From contig CM055899.1 in the NCBI GenBank assembly GCA_029582155.1, positions 52,906,520 through 52,970,519 of the forward strand: 64,000 nucleotides of DNA. Direction: 5' to 3'. Below the pieces are notes generated by a model. It ran no database searches, had not been told where the DNA came from, and worked only from the letters and a program-made list of their open reading frames with translations. Positions 48,656-61,300 of the stretch are shown piece after piece (position 1 is the stretch's first letter; every line of letters starts with the position of its first letter). Source of the DNA: Panopea generosa. Taxonomy: Eukaryota > Mollusca > Bivalvia > Adapedonta > Hiatellidae. The position numbers were made by a program, and so were the translations under genes.

Positions 48656-49192
48656 GTCTGAACCTGGCATTTAACTGACAGGTGATGTGATCAATACAGC
48701 CATATAAAATTTGTAAAATTACGTCATTTTCTTGTAAAACTACTATGTTCTTATTTAAACTACGACTCCCCACATGTATATAAAGTGTTCCAAAACCAAT
48801 GCTCATTAAAAACAATATTGATCTGTCGGATACAAATGAATTAACACAATGTTTCTTATTTCAATTGTTCTATTGCTGCTAATAAACATATTCAAAACAG
48901 TATGTACAAATGAAAAACAACAATAAGAACTTTTAGGACTTTCCTTCAATAATCGTATTGAATTGTCAACTCATTACTGCAGGTATCTCCTTGTCATGTC
49001 ATTAAACATTTTTTTTTATATTCTATTTTCAAATAAGACAGTTGCCTCACTACATCTTTGAAAATACTTGTTCCATTTCTGGATTGAGGTGAGCTTTTAT
49101 GGTAATGATTATAACGGCTGATAATTCACTTTATGATGTAGAGTGCTGTATATACACCAATCGAATCCTTCCGTAATATCTGTCTGGTTGTA

Positions 49193-49312
49193 TTAAGTAT
49201 TGACACTTTCATTTGTCTCTTTATCTGTCTTGTCAAAGAAGTTATTCTTCACTATAAAATGAACACATTGTAGTATTTTATTTCTTTCTTGTCGGATCTC
49301 CTTGGCTAACAG
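49193..49312 (-). CDS. NUFIP1: NUFIP1 terminal exon with stop
   Basis: Acceptor TTTTATTTCAG. It encodes LLAKEIRQERNKILQC, FIVKNNFF, a short polar tail ending SVNT, and a TAA stop at 49195-49193. This is the most conserved part of the NUFIP family. No canonical AATAAA was seen in the next 500 bp; a TATAAA variant lies near 49015-49020. Confidence 0.93.
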   Translation of the reverse strand: MLAKEIRQERNKILQCVHFIVKNNFFDKTDKETNESVNT

Positions 49313-52300
49313 CTGAAATAAAAATTAACATGTTAAAGGCAGAGCATCTGTAAAAATCATTATAAACGTATAAAAAAATCGTTATAATGGATAAAAAAAA
49401 CATAAATGTATAAGTCATAAATATATAAAAAATAATTATAAATGTATAAAAAGAATTAAAACGTATAAAATATCATCATAACTGTATTAAAAAGAATATA
49501 AAAATATGGTATAAAAAAAAAAAGAAGTTAATACAATTGATAAGTTGTTGTTTTAATGTTTGATTCTGTTATGAAGAATATTTTCATTAGGTTTCTGTGT
49601 ATTTCGAAATAAATATAAAATTCATAAAAGTAGACATTAATTAAGTCTTAAAACATCCCTAATAAATGGGACAGCAGTAACAAATGCACCGACTTTTAGG
49701 ATCCGATTTTTGAAGTCACCGACTTTCAGATCGGGTTTCTCAAGGTAAGGAACCTCCCATATTTTTTTGCTTCAAATTCTACCATTTGTTTACAAAATAA
49801 ACCATTTTAAGTGGTGATTTTATCCTATATTTGTTGAAATTAGACCCTCAGAAAACCTTTTACGATTACATCGATTTGATTGAAATGGTCTCAATAATAC
49901 ACTACGATTAAAATTCCAGACACCCGTCATCAACAGCGTGTATGCGTAACTTGTCAATATAATCCCTTAAAGTGGACTGATTTGAATCTGAATCTACACA
50001 ACATATATTCAAGTAATACAGCATATTACAGAACTTTTCTGCAATAATGTTTATCATTGCTGAATCTAACATCAATTCTAAATCAACAGTGATTGACGAC
50101 GACATAACGGCGGTAATATTACATCTGCTTCAGAGACTATTTTCGTTGTCAATATGCTAATTAGTATGGACACTCCCACAAGGGTCTATTTTCATTGTTG
50201 AGCGGAATGCTAATTAGTATGGACACTGCTACATTTCAGCCTTCATAGTAAATAGCAATCGTTTGCAGACATCAGTTATCAAAAGAAAAGACTCAAACAC
50301 GTTATCACGTCATTACTTTATTTTTCGTACATCGAAAAGTTACCTTTATCTAACAGATACATTAAAAACCAAGAACTACTTTCTCTTGAGCAGTTAGACG
50401 GTGCATATGAAATGAGATGATTTTATTGACTAGTATGATTCTAAAGATACACCAGATAATCTTGCGCCTCAAAAATAAATACCACACATACACTGCTTGT
50501 TGACCCTGACTCCAAGATAAACTAACTTCACAAAAATGTGAACAAAATTGAAGTGACAAGAATGCTATACAATCTAAATGGGAAACTATTTAAGTCCAAC
50601 CATTGTGCATAGGCAAATGTTCAGCGTTGCTATCAGCATCTGCTAAAGACAGCTTTCTAAGCAAGGTCACATTGAAAAATCATGCCACAGGCACCTGGTA
50701 TGAAACCAGTTTCAAAATACTGAGTCTGGGCAATCAAGTCCAAGAGGTGTTTGCTATATATGTTGAGCATCATGATATCGCCATTTTTAAGTAACTGGTT
50801 TGGCCGAGTCGGAATTTGAACCCAAAACCTCCTGTATACAAGGCAAACTCCCTACCACTGTGGTTTGAAGGATAACAATAGATAAATGATAAGCTATGGA
50901 TATTGTGTGTTTATAAATGCATGTCGTTCAGCCTTTAGCACATGTGGACCCTGAACAAAGTAATAAATATATTTGGTACCTTTTCCAGCAAAGATTTGTC
51001 GACTTTTTTATCAGACGACTGTTTGTCCTTATTTTTATTCTTTCTACCTCGTCTGTTCTGCCTCTTTCTGTCATAATTGTCTTTAAAATGTTTTCTTTCT
51101 TTATCTTTAGAGTTCTCCCCTGAAAAAAAAAAGAAAATCTTTGTAGATCTCTATATTCAGTAATTAGAATAAAACATATAAGTTGCAGAGGTACAAGTTC
51201 AAATTTTCAAGTATTGTATTCCTGTAATAATTGATAGGTACCAGTCCTACAAACGAAGGCATCAGCAACAAGTTTTTTTCCTGTATTATGTCAGAGTCTG
51301 TGTGGATTACTTCCCTTGTCTGCCTTGTTATTTAAACAAGAGTTGTCAAAAGACAACAAAGCTCGTCTATGGGATAAAACTCACCACCCATGCAAAGATT
51401 GAGATTGGAGGTAAACACCAAAACTTAAACGCAACTAAACACAGAAGTTTAACCAGGGTATTTACAGATGCCGCCACCGCTGCTGCCGGGGTCATAGCAA
51501 AAGCTCTCCCAGACATTCCTCCCGGCGAGCTAAAAAGTAAATTGAAGTAAAGATATAAACTCCCAGATGCGTTGAAAATTGACATGATGATCGTACGGAC
51601 ATCTAAATTAAAGAATTATTAAAGATTGAGCAGAGCATGAATTTATTAATATATCATTTGATGAGGGAATGTCATTAAATCAATCTTGTTTTGAAGATGT
51701 AACAGATGCGTAGAAGAGTTCAAACTTGGTAGATGTTCACCCATGTTAAATGTCAGTGAAATTACATCGAAACCAGTTCAGAAGATTCTGACAAGAAGGC
51801 TGTTGAAGTTTTTGCTATAGCTGCCTATATAGTAAAGTAGCACCTCACTGTGACTGTCATGTTTTTTAACAAATCACAACGGCTTGAACAAAGTTGGTAA
51901 AGGATCACCCAAGAAACATTTCTGCGCAAATCGTTTTAAAATTGATCCAGTGGTTTCTGATAAGAAGATTTTTTAAGTTTTTACTATAGCTTATATAGTA
52001 AAGTAACCCAACACCCTGGCAGCCATGTTTTTTGACAAATCACTATGGTTTGAACAAACTTGGTGAAGGGTCCTCCAAAGAACATTTCTGTGAAATTATT
52101 TTAAAATCGAGTCAGTAGTTTCTGACAAGAAGATTTTTAAAATTTTTACTTATTAAACTTGCCCCGCCCCCTGGCGGCCATGTTTTTTTGACGAATCAAG
52201 ACGGCTTGATCAAACTTGGTAGAGTGTCACCCAAGGAACATTTCTGTGAAATTATTTTAAAATCGAGCCAGTAGTTTTTGTCAAGAAGATTTTTTAAGTT

Positions 52301-55300
52301 TTTACTATAGCTTATATAGTAAACTAACACCACCCCCTGGCCGCCATGTTTTTTGACAAATCAAGATGGCTTGAACAAACTTGGTAAAGGGTCACCCAAG
52401 GAACATTTCTATGAAATTATTTTAAAACCGAGCCTGCAGTTTCTGACAAGAAGATTTTTTAAAGTTTTTAATAATTAAACCTGCCCGCCCCCTGGCGGCC
52501 ACGTTTTTGTCGAATGAAGATGGCTTGAACAAACTTTGAAGAGGGTCACTCAAGGATCATTTCAGTGAAATTATTTTAAAATCAAGCCAGTAGTTTCTGA
52601 AAAGAAGATTTTTTAAGTTTTTACTTATTAAACTGTCACACCCCCTGGCGGCCATGTTTTTTGACAATCAAGATGGCTTGAACAAAATTGATAGAGGGTC
52701 ACCCAAGGAACATTTCTGTGAAATTATTTACAAATTGAGCCAGTAGTTTCTGACAAGAAGATTTTTTAAGTTTTTACTAAAGCTTATATAGTAAACTAAC
52801 ACCACCCCCTGGCGGCCATGTTTTTTGACGAATCAAGATGACTTGAACAAACTTGGTAGAGGGTCATCCAAGGAATTTCTGTGAAGTTATATCAAAATTG
52901 GCCAAGTGGTTTCAGAGGAGAAGTTGTTAGAAGCTAAAAGTTAACGACAGATGACAGACGACAGATGACAGACCAGGCGATCACAAAAGCTCATCTGCGA
53001 GCCTTCGGCTCAGGTGAGCTAAAAAATGCTTTTTGTGGTTTTAAATGATGCATGAAATTTTCAATTTACCTTTAATTAAGATATGTACAATAAAAAGGAA
53101 AAAAACAAAAACTTTTCTTAAGAATGTTCATCCAATATATCTTAGCACACTGTAAATAAATCTACAGAGAATGATAATCATGGCAGAGGAAATTATCAAA
53201 TGTAATTATAAACAAGTGTAGAAAGTCCATTATAAATTAACTGCTAGATTATCATTATATTATGAAAATAAAAGGGTCAGGGCGCATGAAAATTAGGAGG
53301 CGGGCGGGATGATAATCTAGCAATCAAATTATTATGACGTAACAGTACACAGATGATCACACTAAAACATGTGTTTCCTGTATTCTAAACTTTGTCCACA
53401 TACAAATATCATACACACCTTTTGTACTTGTGTCGTCCTCTTCTGCTTCACTGTCGGAATATGATGCAATGAGACTTCCAAGGCCACCTGCTGCTACAAC
53501 ATTAGGTAAGGTAGAAGTTGCAGCTAACTTGTCACCATCATCTTCCTTGGCTGAATTTGAGTCAGAATCTGAAACATTCAATCATTTTTGAAATATTAAT
53601 CATATGAAAATCAAAGCAAAATGTCTTGTACAGTTTGAGTAGCACATTGTACAAAACTTTATATGAGAAGTTTGTCGGTTACTTGATGAACTACAGTAAT
53701 TCTACTCGAGATTAATTCTTCCTCCAGCAATAAAACTGGATATGCCATATCAGAACCAGAAATGTTGAAACCTCATTCAATTTTTTTTTAATAATTCTGA
53801 TATGCCCAATTTCATCTGATATTCATTATATGATGGTCTTAAAATGATTTTCTAAGTTTGTGTGGTATTCAGTCAGTTGAAGTTTTTATTTCAGTCAGTT
53901 GAAGTTTTTATTTAGTCACATGTTTTGAACTGGATTCTGATTCACCAACCTTATACTTAAATATTTAAAAACCTAACTAAGTTTTGACCACTATTTATTT
54001 ATTATATAATCAATATCAATGAAACTATACTATTTTACTGGAACCAGTCTAAAATCATGATTACCTGGCTGCTTATCTTAGATTGAAGTTTTTAAGTATC
54101 TAAGTCAAAACTAGTTAAGTTTTTAAGCCTGGCTCCTGTTTCACCAACATTTTACTTAAATACTTAAAAACTTAACTAAGTTTTGACTGGTTGTTTATCT
54201 ATATTATAATCAATATCAATGAATCAATATGCAATTTAATTGGAACCAGTCTAAAATCATGATCATTAGGCTGCTTTTCTGCGATTGTAACATTATAAAT
54301 ATTCATATACGTTCACGCTATTTTCAATAGTTTGAGCCTTATCATGATGATAAAGATCATTTCTACCACAGAGATGAGGTGTTATTTTATGATAGCAAAC
54401 CATTTGACAACACGACACTAACACACACAACAACTCGTCATACAATATTGCTACATATACAAGTACATGTAAAGAAGACTTCAACTGTATCAGCTGATAA
54501 AATGTTATCGAATTAGGAGGTAGAATTAGACTTTGTAAAAATATAAAGACTAAAAGCATTGAACTAATTAAAACGTCATGATTTGCACCAAAATAAATTA
54601 GATTATTGAGCAACCAATAATCCTTCTTAATTTTATTTTATCATTGATGAAGACCAATAAAGGTAAAACTATTTGAACTAAAGTAAATTTATCAGAATAT
54701 TTAACCCTGACCAGCTCAGTCAAATAAAGTTCATTTCTGAAAATTAACCAGTTATTGCAAAACGGCAGATTTTACTCTGGTTCATTCAGATATATACCTC
54801 CACCAACAAAACAGGATGCCATATGAATATATGGTAACCTGCAATGTGTTGAAAATGGAGTTAAGCTCCTTATGGAAAGTCAGTCAAGTCCAAGTGAGCC
54901 TAAAGTAGGTTGATATAAAATATACTATGTACCTCCAGCACCAAAGAACAGTGACAAGGAATCAGCACCATCTTCCATGTTGACATCTGTCTTCAGTTGC
55001 TTTTCACCAGTACAATCTGCCCCATCTGTGGTTGCCATTTTACGTTTGTTGTTATTATCTTCCTTACCTTCGAATGACCTCCTGCCACCTCTGCCTCGCC
55101 CTCTGTTGTTTCTGCCTCGTTTCATTTTGCTTTAAGGTAGAAAAAGAGGTTTATGTAAATTATGTTGGTAACGTCTCGGTCTTCAAATAAAATTTGGATT
55201 TCTCGTAACCATACAATACACGAGCATGTCCAGCTTCTCAACCATCTAGCACATACATGAAAGCATTGTCTATCACATGACTAATGTCCAGGGGTTCATC

Positions 55301-58300
55301 CGTGGTTGAGTGGTCTTCAACATTGTCTCGAGATCACTTACCTAACTAAGGTTGTAGGTTCATTTTCCAGTTACTTGCAGAAGGACAGTGGTTCTACTTA
55401 GATTCATTTTAAGGTCTTCCTTCACCAATAAAACTCAATATGTCATATATAACTTGAAATGTGTTGAAAATGGCGTTAAACCTCTTTTAAAAAAACCCAT
55501 CAAAACTTATAGACAATTCACAACTATACAGGAACACCAGGCAAATACAAACAGCACCAGTTGCTACACAGGAATCAATGGACTTGGAGTTTTAAGGCAT
55601 TATACATTAGGCCATTATAAATTAATTGCTAGATTATCATCAAAATTTTTTCTAAAAAACGGGGAGGGCGGGAGGATTTTATTTATTTATTTATTTTTTT
55701 TTATTTTAATTTTATTTCTTTTATTTTCTATTTTTTTAATAAAAATTAAAATAGTCGAAGTGGCATGAAAATTAGGGGGCAGGTGAGGATGATAATCTAG
55801 CAATTAATTTATTATGGCCTTATAGGAAGAAAGATTCAATGATTTGTCTCTATGTTCCATGTACAGAAATAACAGAATAATATACACAACACACAAAAAA
55901 TATATTAACAAATGATATGAAAAATGAACCAAGAACGTGTATACCTTCAGAACTTCAGCAAATTATATCAAATACATGTACTTAATATATCTCTTATAGC
56001 AACATACTCGTATTACATGTAACAGTGGTCTCATTCTTGCCATAACTCATTCTGTACCTTGGAACAAGACAGGATAACATAATATAAACTATCAACCTGA
56101 TAAAACAGGGAAAATGGAGATGAGACTGATGTCAATGATTCCTACCCCTCTGCAGAAATCAAGTGGTCTTATCCAGAATCACACGAGACTTCTACACAAG
56201 AAAAGAAGTCAGAATGATCGTATCCAGAATCACGCGAGATTTCTACACAAGAATAGAGGTCAGAATGATTTTATCCAGAATCACACGAGATTTCTACACA
56301 AGAATAGAAGTATGAATGATCTTATCCAGAATCACACGAGATTTCTACACAAGAATAAAAGTCAGAATTAGTATATCCAGAATCACATGAGATTTCTGCA
56401 CAAAAATAGAAGTCAGAATGATCATATCCAGAATCACACGAGATTTCTGCACAAAAATAGAAGTCAGATAATCATATCCAGAATCACACGAGATTTCAAC
56501 ACAGGAATAGAAGTCAGAATGATCATAACCAGAATCACACGAGATATCTACACAACAATAGAAGTCAAAATGATCATATCCAGAATCACACAAGATTTCT
56601 ACACAAGAATAGAGGTCAGAATGATCATATCCAGAATCACACAAGATTTCTACACAAGAATAGAAGTCGGAATGATCATATCCAGAATCACACGAGATTT
56701 CTACACAAAAATAGAAGTCAGAATGATCATATCCAGAATCACACGAGATTTCAACACAGGAATAGAAGTCAGAATGATCTTATCCAGAATCACATGAGAT
56801 ATCAACACAAGAATAGAAGTCGGAATGATCATATCAAGAATCACACGAGATTTCTACACAAAAACAGAAGTCAGAATGATCATATCCAGAATCACATGAG
56901 ATTTCTGCACAAAAATAGAAGTCAGAATGATCATATCCAGAATCACACGAGATTTCTGCACAAAAATAAAAGTCAGAATGATCATATCCAGAATCACACG
57001 AGATTTCTGCACAGGAATAGAAGTCAGAATGATCATATCCAGAATCACACGAGATTTCAACACAGGAATAGAAGTCAGAATGATCATATCCAGAATCACA
57101 CGAGATTTCAACACAGGAATAGAAGTCAGAATGATCTTATCCAGAATCACATGAGATATCTATACAAGAATAGAAGTCAGAATGATCTTATCCAGAATCA
57201 CACGAGATTTCTACACAAAAATAGAAGTCAGAATGATCTTAACCAGAATCACATGAGATTTCTACACAGGAAGGAAAGTCAGAATGATCATATCCAGAAT
57301 CACATGAGATTTCTGCACAAAAATAGAAGTCAGAATGATCATATCCAGAATCACACGAGATTTCTGCACAAAAATAGAAGTCAGAATGATCATATCCAGA
57401 ATCACACGAGATTTCTGCACAGGAATAGAAGTCAGAATGATCATATCCAGAATCACACGAGATTTCTGCACAAAAATAGAAGTCAGAATGATCATATCCA
57501 GAATCACACGAGATTTCTGCACAGGAATAGAAGTCAGAATGATCATATCCAGAATCACACGAGATTTCTACACAAGAATAGAAGTCAGAATGATCATATC
57601 CAGAATTGCACGAGATTTCTACACAAGAATGAAAGTCAGAATGATCATATCCAGAATCACATGAGATTTCTACACAGGAATAGAAGTCAGAATGATCATA
57701 CCCAGAATCACACAAGATTTCTACACAAGAATGAAAGTCAGAATGATCATATCCAGAATCACACAAGATTTCTACACAGGAATAGAAGTCAGAATGATCT
57801 TATCCAGAATCACACGAGATTCTACACAAGAATAGAGGTCACAATAATCATATCCAGAATCACACGAGATTTCTACACAAGAATAGAAGTCTTAATGATC
57901 TTATCCAGAATCACATGAGATTCTACACAAGAATTGAGGTCGGAAATGATCATATCCAGAATCACACTAGATTTCTACACAAGAACAGAAGTCAAAATGA
58001 TCTTATCCAGAATCACACGAGATTTCTACACAAGAATAGAAGTCAGAATGATCATATCCAGAATCACACGAGATTTCTACACAAGAATAGAGGTCAGAAT
58101 GATCATATCCAGAATCACACAAGATTTCTACACAGAAATAGAAGTCAGAATGATCTTATCCAGAATCACACGGGATTTCTACACAAGAATAGAGGTCAGA
58201 ATGATCTTATCCAGAAACCCACGAGATTTCTACACAAGAATGAAAGTCAGAATGATCATATCCAGAATCACCCGAGATTTCTACACAAGAATGAAAGTCA

Positions 58301-61300
58301 GAATGATCATATCCAGAATCACACAAGATTTCTACACAAGAATGAAAGTCAGAATGATCATATCCAGAATCACACAAGATTTCTGCACAGGAATAGAAGT
58401 CGGAATGATCATATCCAGAATCACACAATATTTCTACACAAGAATAGAAGTCAGAATGATCATATCCAGAATCACACAAGATTTCTACACAAGAATGAAA
58501 GTCAGAATGATCATATCCAGAATCACCCGAGATTTCTACACAAGAATGAAAGTCAGAATGATCATATCCAGAATCACACGAGATTTCTAAACAGGGATAG
58601 AAGTCGGAATGATCATATCCAGAATCACACAATATTTCTACACAAGAATAGAAGTCAGAATGATCATATCCAGAATCACACAAGATTTCTACACAGGAAT
58701 AGAAGTCAGAATGTTCTTACTCAGAATCACATGAGATTTCTACACAAGAATAGAGGTCAAAATGATCTTATCCAGAATCACACAAGATTTCTACACAAGA
58801 ATAGAGGTCAGAATGTTCATATCCAGAATCACACGAGATTTCTACACAGGAATAGAAGTCGGAATGATCATATCCAGAATCACACAAGATTTCTACACAA
58901 GAATAGAGGTCAGAATGATCATATCCAGAATCACCCAAGGATTTCTACACAAGAATGAAAGTCAGAATGATCATATCCAGAATCACACGAGATTTCTACA
59001 CAGGAATAGAAGTCAGAATGATCATATCCAGAATCACACGAGATTTCAACACAGGAATAGAAGTCAGAATGATCTTATCCAGAATCACATGAGATATCTA
59101 CACAAGAATAGAAGTCAGAATGATCATATCCAGATTCACACGAGATTTCTAACACAGGAATAGAAGTCAGAATGATCTTATCCAGAATCACATGAGATAT
59201 CTACACAAGAATAGAAGTCAGAATGATCATATCCAGAATTCACACAAGATTTCTACACAAGACTAGAGGTCAGAAATGATCTTATCCAGAATCACACTGA
59301 GATTTCTGACACAGGAATAGAAGTCAGAATGATCATTATCCAGAATCACAGCAAGATATTCTACACAAAGAATAGAGATCAAATGATCATATCCAGAATC
59401 ACCTGAGATTTCTACACAAGAATAGAAGTCGGAATGATCATATCCAGAATCACAGGAGATTTCTACACAAAAATAGAAGTCAGAATGATCATATCCAGAA
59501 TCACACAGGAGATTTCTACACAAAATAGAGTCAGAATGATCTTATCCAGAATCACACGAGATTTCTACACAAGGAATGTAAGTCAGAATGATCTTATCCA
59601 GAATCACACAAGATTTCTACACAAGAATAGAGGTCAGAATGATCATATCCAGAATCCACAAGATTTCTACACAAAATAGAGGTCAGAATGATCTTATCCA
59701 GAATCACACGAGATTTCTACACAAGAATAGAAGTCGGAATGATCATATCCAGAATCACAGGAGATTTCTACACAAAAATAGAAGTCAGAATGATCTTAAC
59801 CAGAATCACATGAGATTATTACACAGGAAGGAAAGTCAGAATGATCATATCCAGATCACACGAGATTTCTGCACAGGAATAGAAGTCAGAATGATCATAT
59901 CCAGTCTGAGAAGCACACGAGATTTCTACACAGGAATAGAAGTCAGAATGAACATATCCAGAATCACATGAGAATTCTACACAAGAACAGAAGTCAGAAT
60001 GATCATATCCAGAATCACCCGAGATTTCTACACAGGAATAGAAATCAGAATGATCTTATCCAGAATCACACGAGATTTCTACACGAGAATAGAAGTCAGA
60101 ATGATCATGTCCAGAATCACACGAGGTTCTACACAGGAATAGAAGTCAGAATGGTCATATCCAGAATCACACGGGATTTTAAAAAAAAATGAAAGTCAGA
60201 TTGATCATATTCAGAATTACACGAGATTTCTACTCAGGAATGAAAGTCAGAATGATCTTATCCAGAATCACACGAGATTTTTACACAAAAATAGAAGTCA
60301 GAATGATCATGTCCAGAATCACACCAAATTTCTACACAGGAATAGAAGTCAGAATGGTCATATCCAGAATCACACGAGATTTCTACACAAGAGTAGAGGT
60401 CAGAATGATCATATCCAGAATCACACGAGATTTCTACACAAGAATGAAAGTCAGAATGATCATATCCAGAATCACCCGAGATTTCTATACAGGAAAAGAA
60501 GTTAGAATGATCATATCCAGAATCACACAAGATTTCTACACAAGAATAGAAGTCAGAATGATCATATCCAAAATCACACGAGATTTCTACACAAGAGTAG
60601 AGGTCAGAATGATCATATCCAGAATCACACGAGATTTCTACACAAGAATGAAAGTCAGAATGATCTTATCCAGAATCACCCGAGATTTCTACACAGGAAC
60701 AGAAGTTAGAATGATCATATCCAGAATCACCCGAGATTTCTACACAGGAATAGAAGTCAGAATGATCATATCCAAAATCACACAAGATTTCTACACAAGA
60801 ATAGAAGTCAGAATGATCATGTCCAGAATCACACAAGATTTCTACACAGGAATAGAAGTCAGAATGATCATACCCAGAATCACACAAGATTTCTACACAA
60901 GAATAAAGGTCAGAATGATCATATCCAGAATTACACGAGATTTCTACACAAGAATGAAAGTCAGAATGATCATATCTAGAATCACACGAGATTTCTACAC
61001 AAGAATAGAAGTCAGAATGATCATATCCAGAATTGCACGAGATTTCTACACAAGAATGAAAGTCAGAATGATCATATCCAGAATCACACAAGAATTCTAC
61101 ACAGGAATAGAAGTCAGAATGATCATACCCAGAATCACACAAGATTTCTACACAAGAATGAAAGTCAGAATGATCATATCCAGAATCACACAAGATTTCT
61201 ACACAGGAATAGAAGTCAGAATGATCTTATCCAGAATCACACGAGATTCTACACAAGAATAGAGGTCAGAATAATCATATCCAGAATCACACGAGATTTC

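Noticed and set aside
55123-55125. ATG at 55125 as the NUFIP1 start codon
   Set aside because: The exon extends to 55129 and joins in phase to the upstream exon at 62708-62800, giving the conserved YFGKMK junction.
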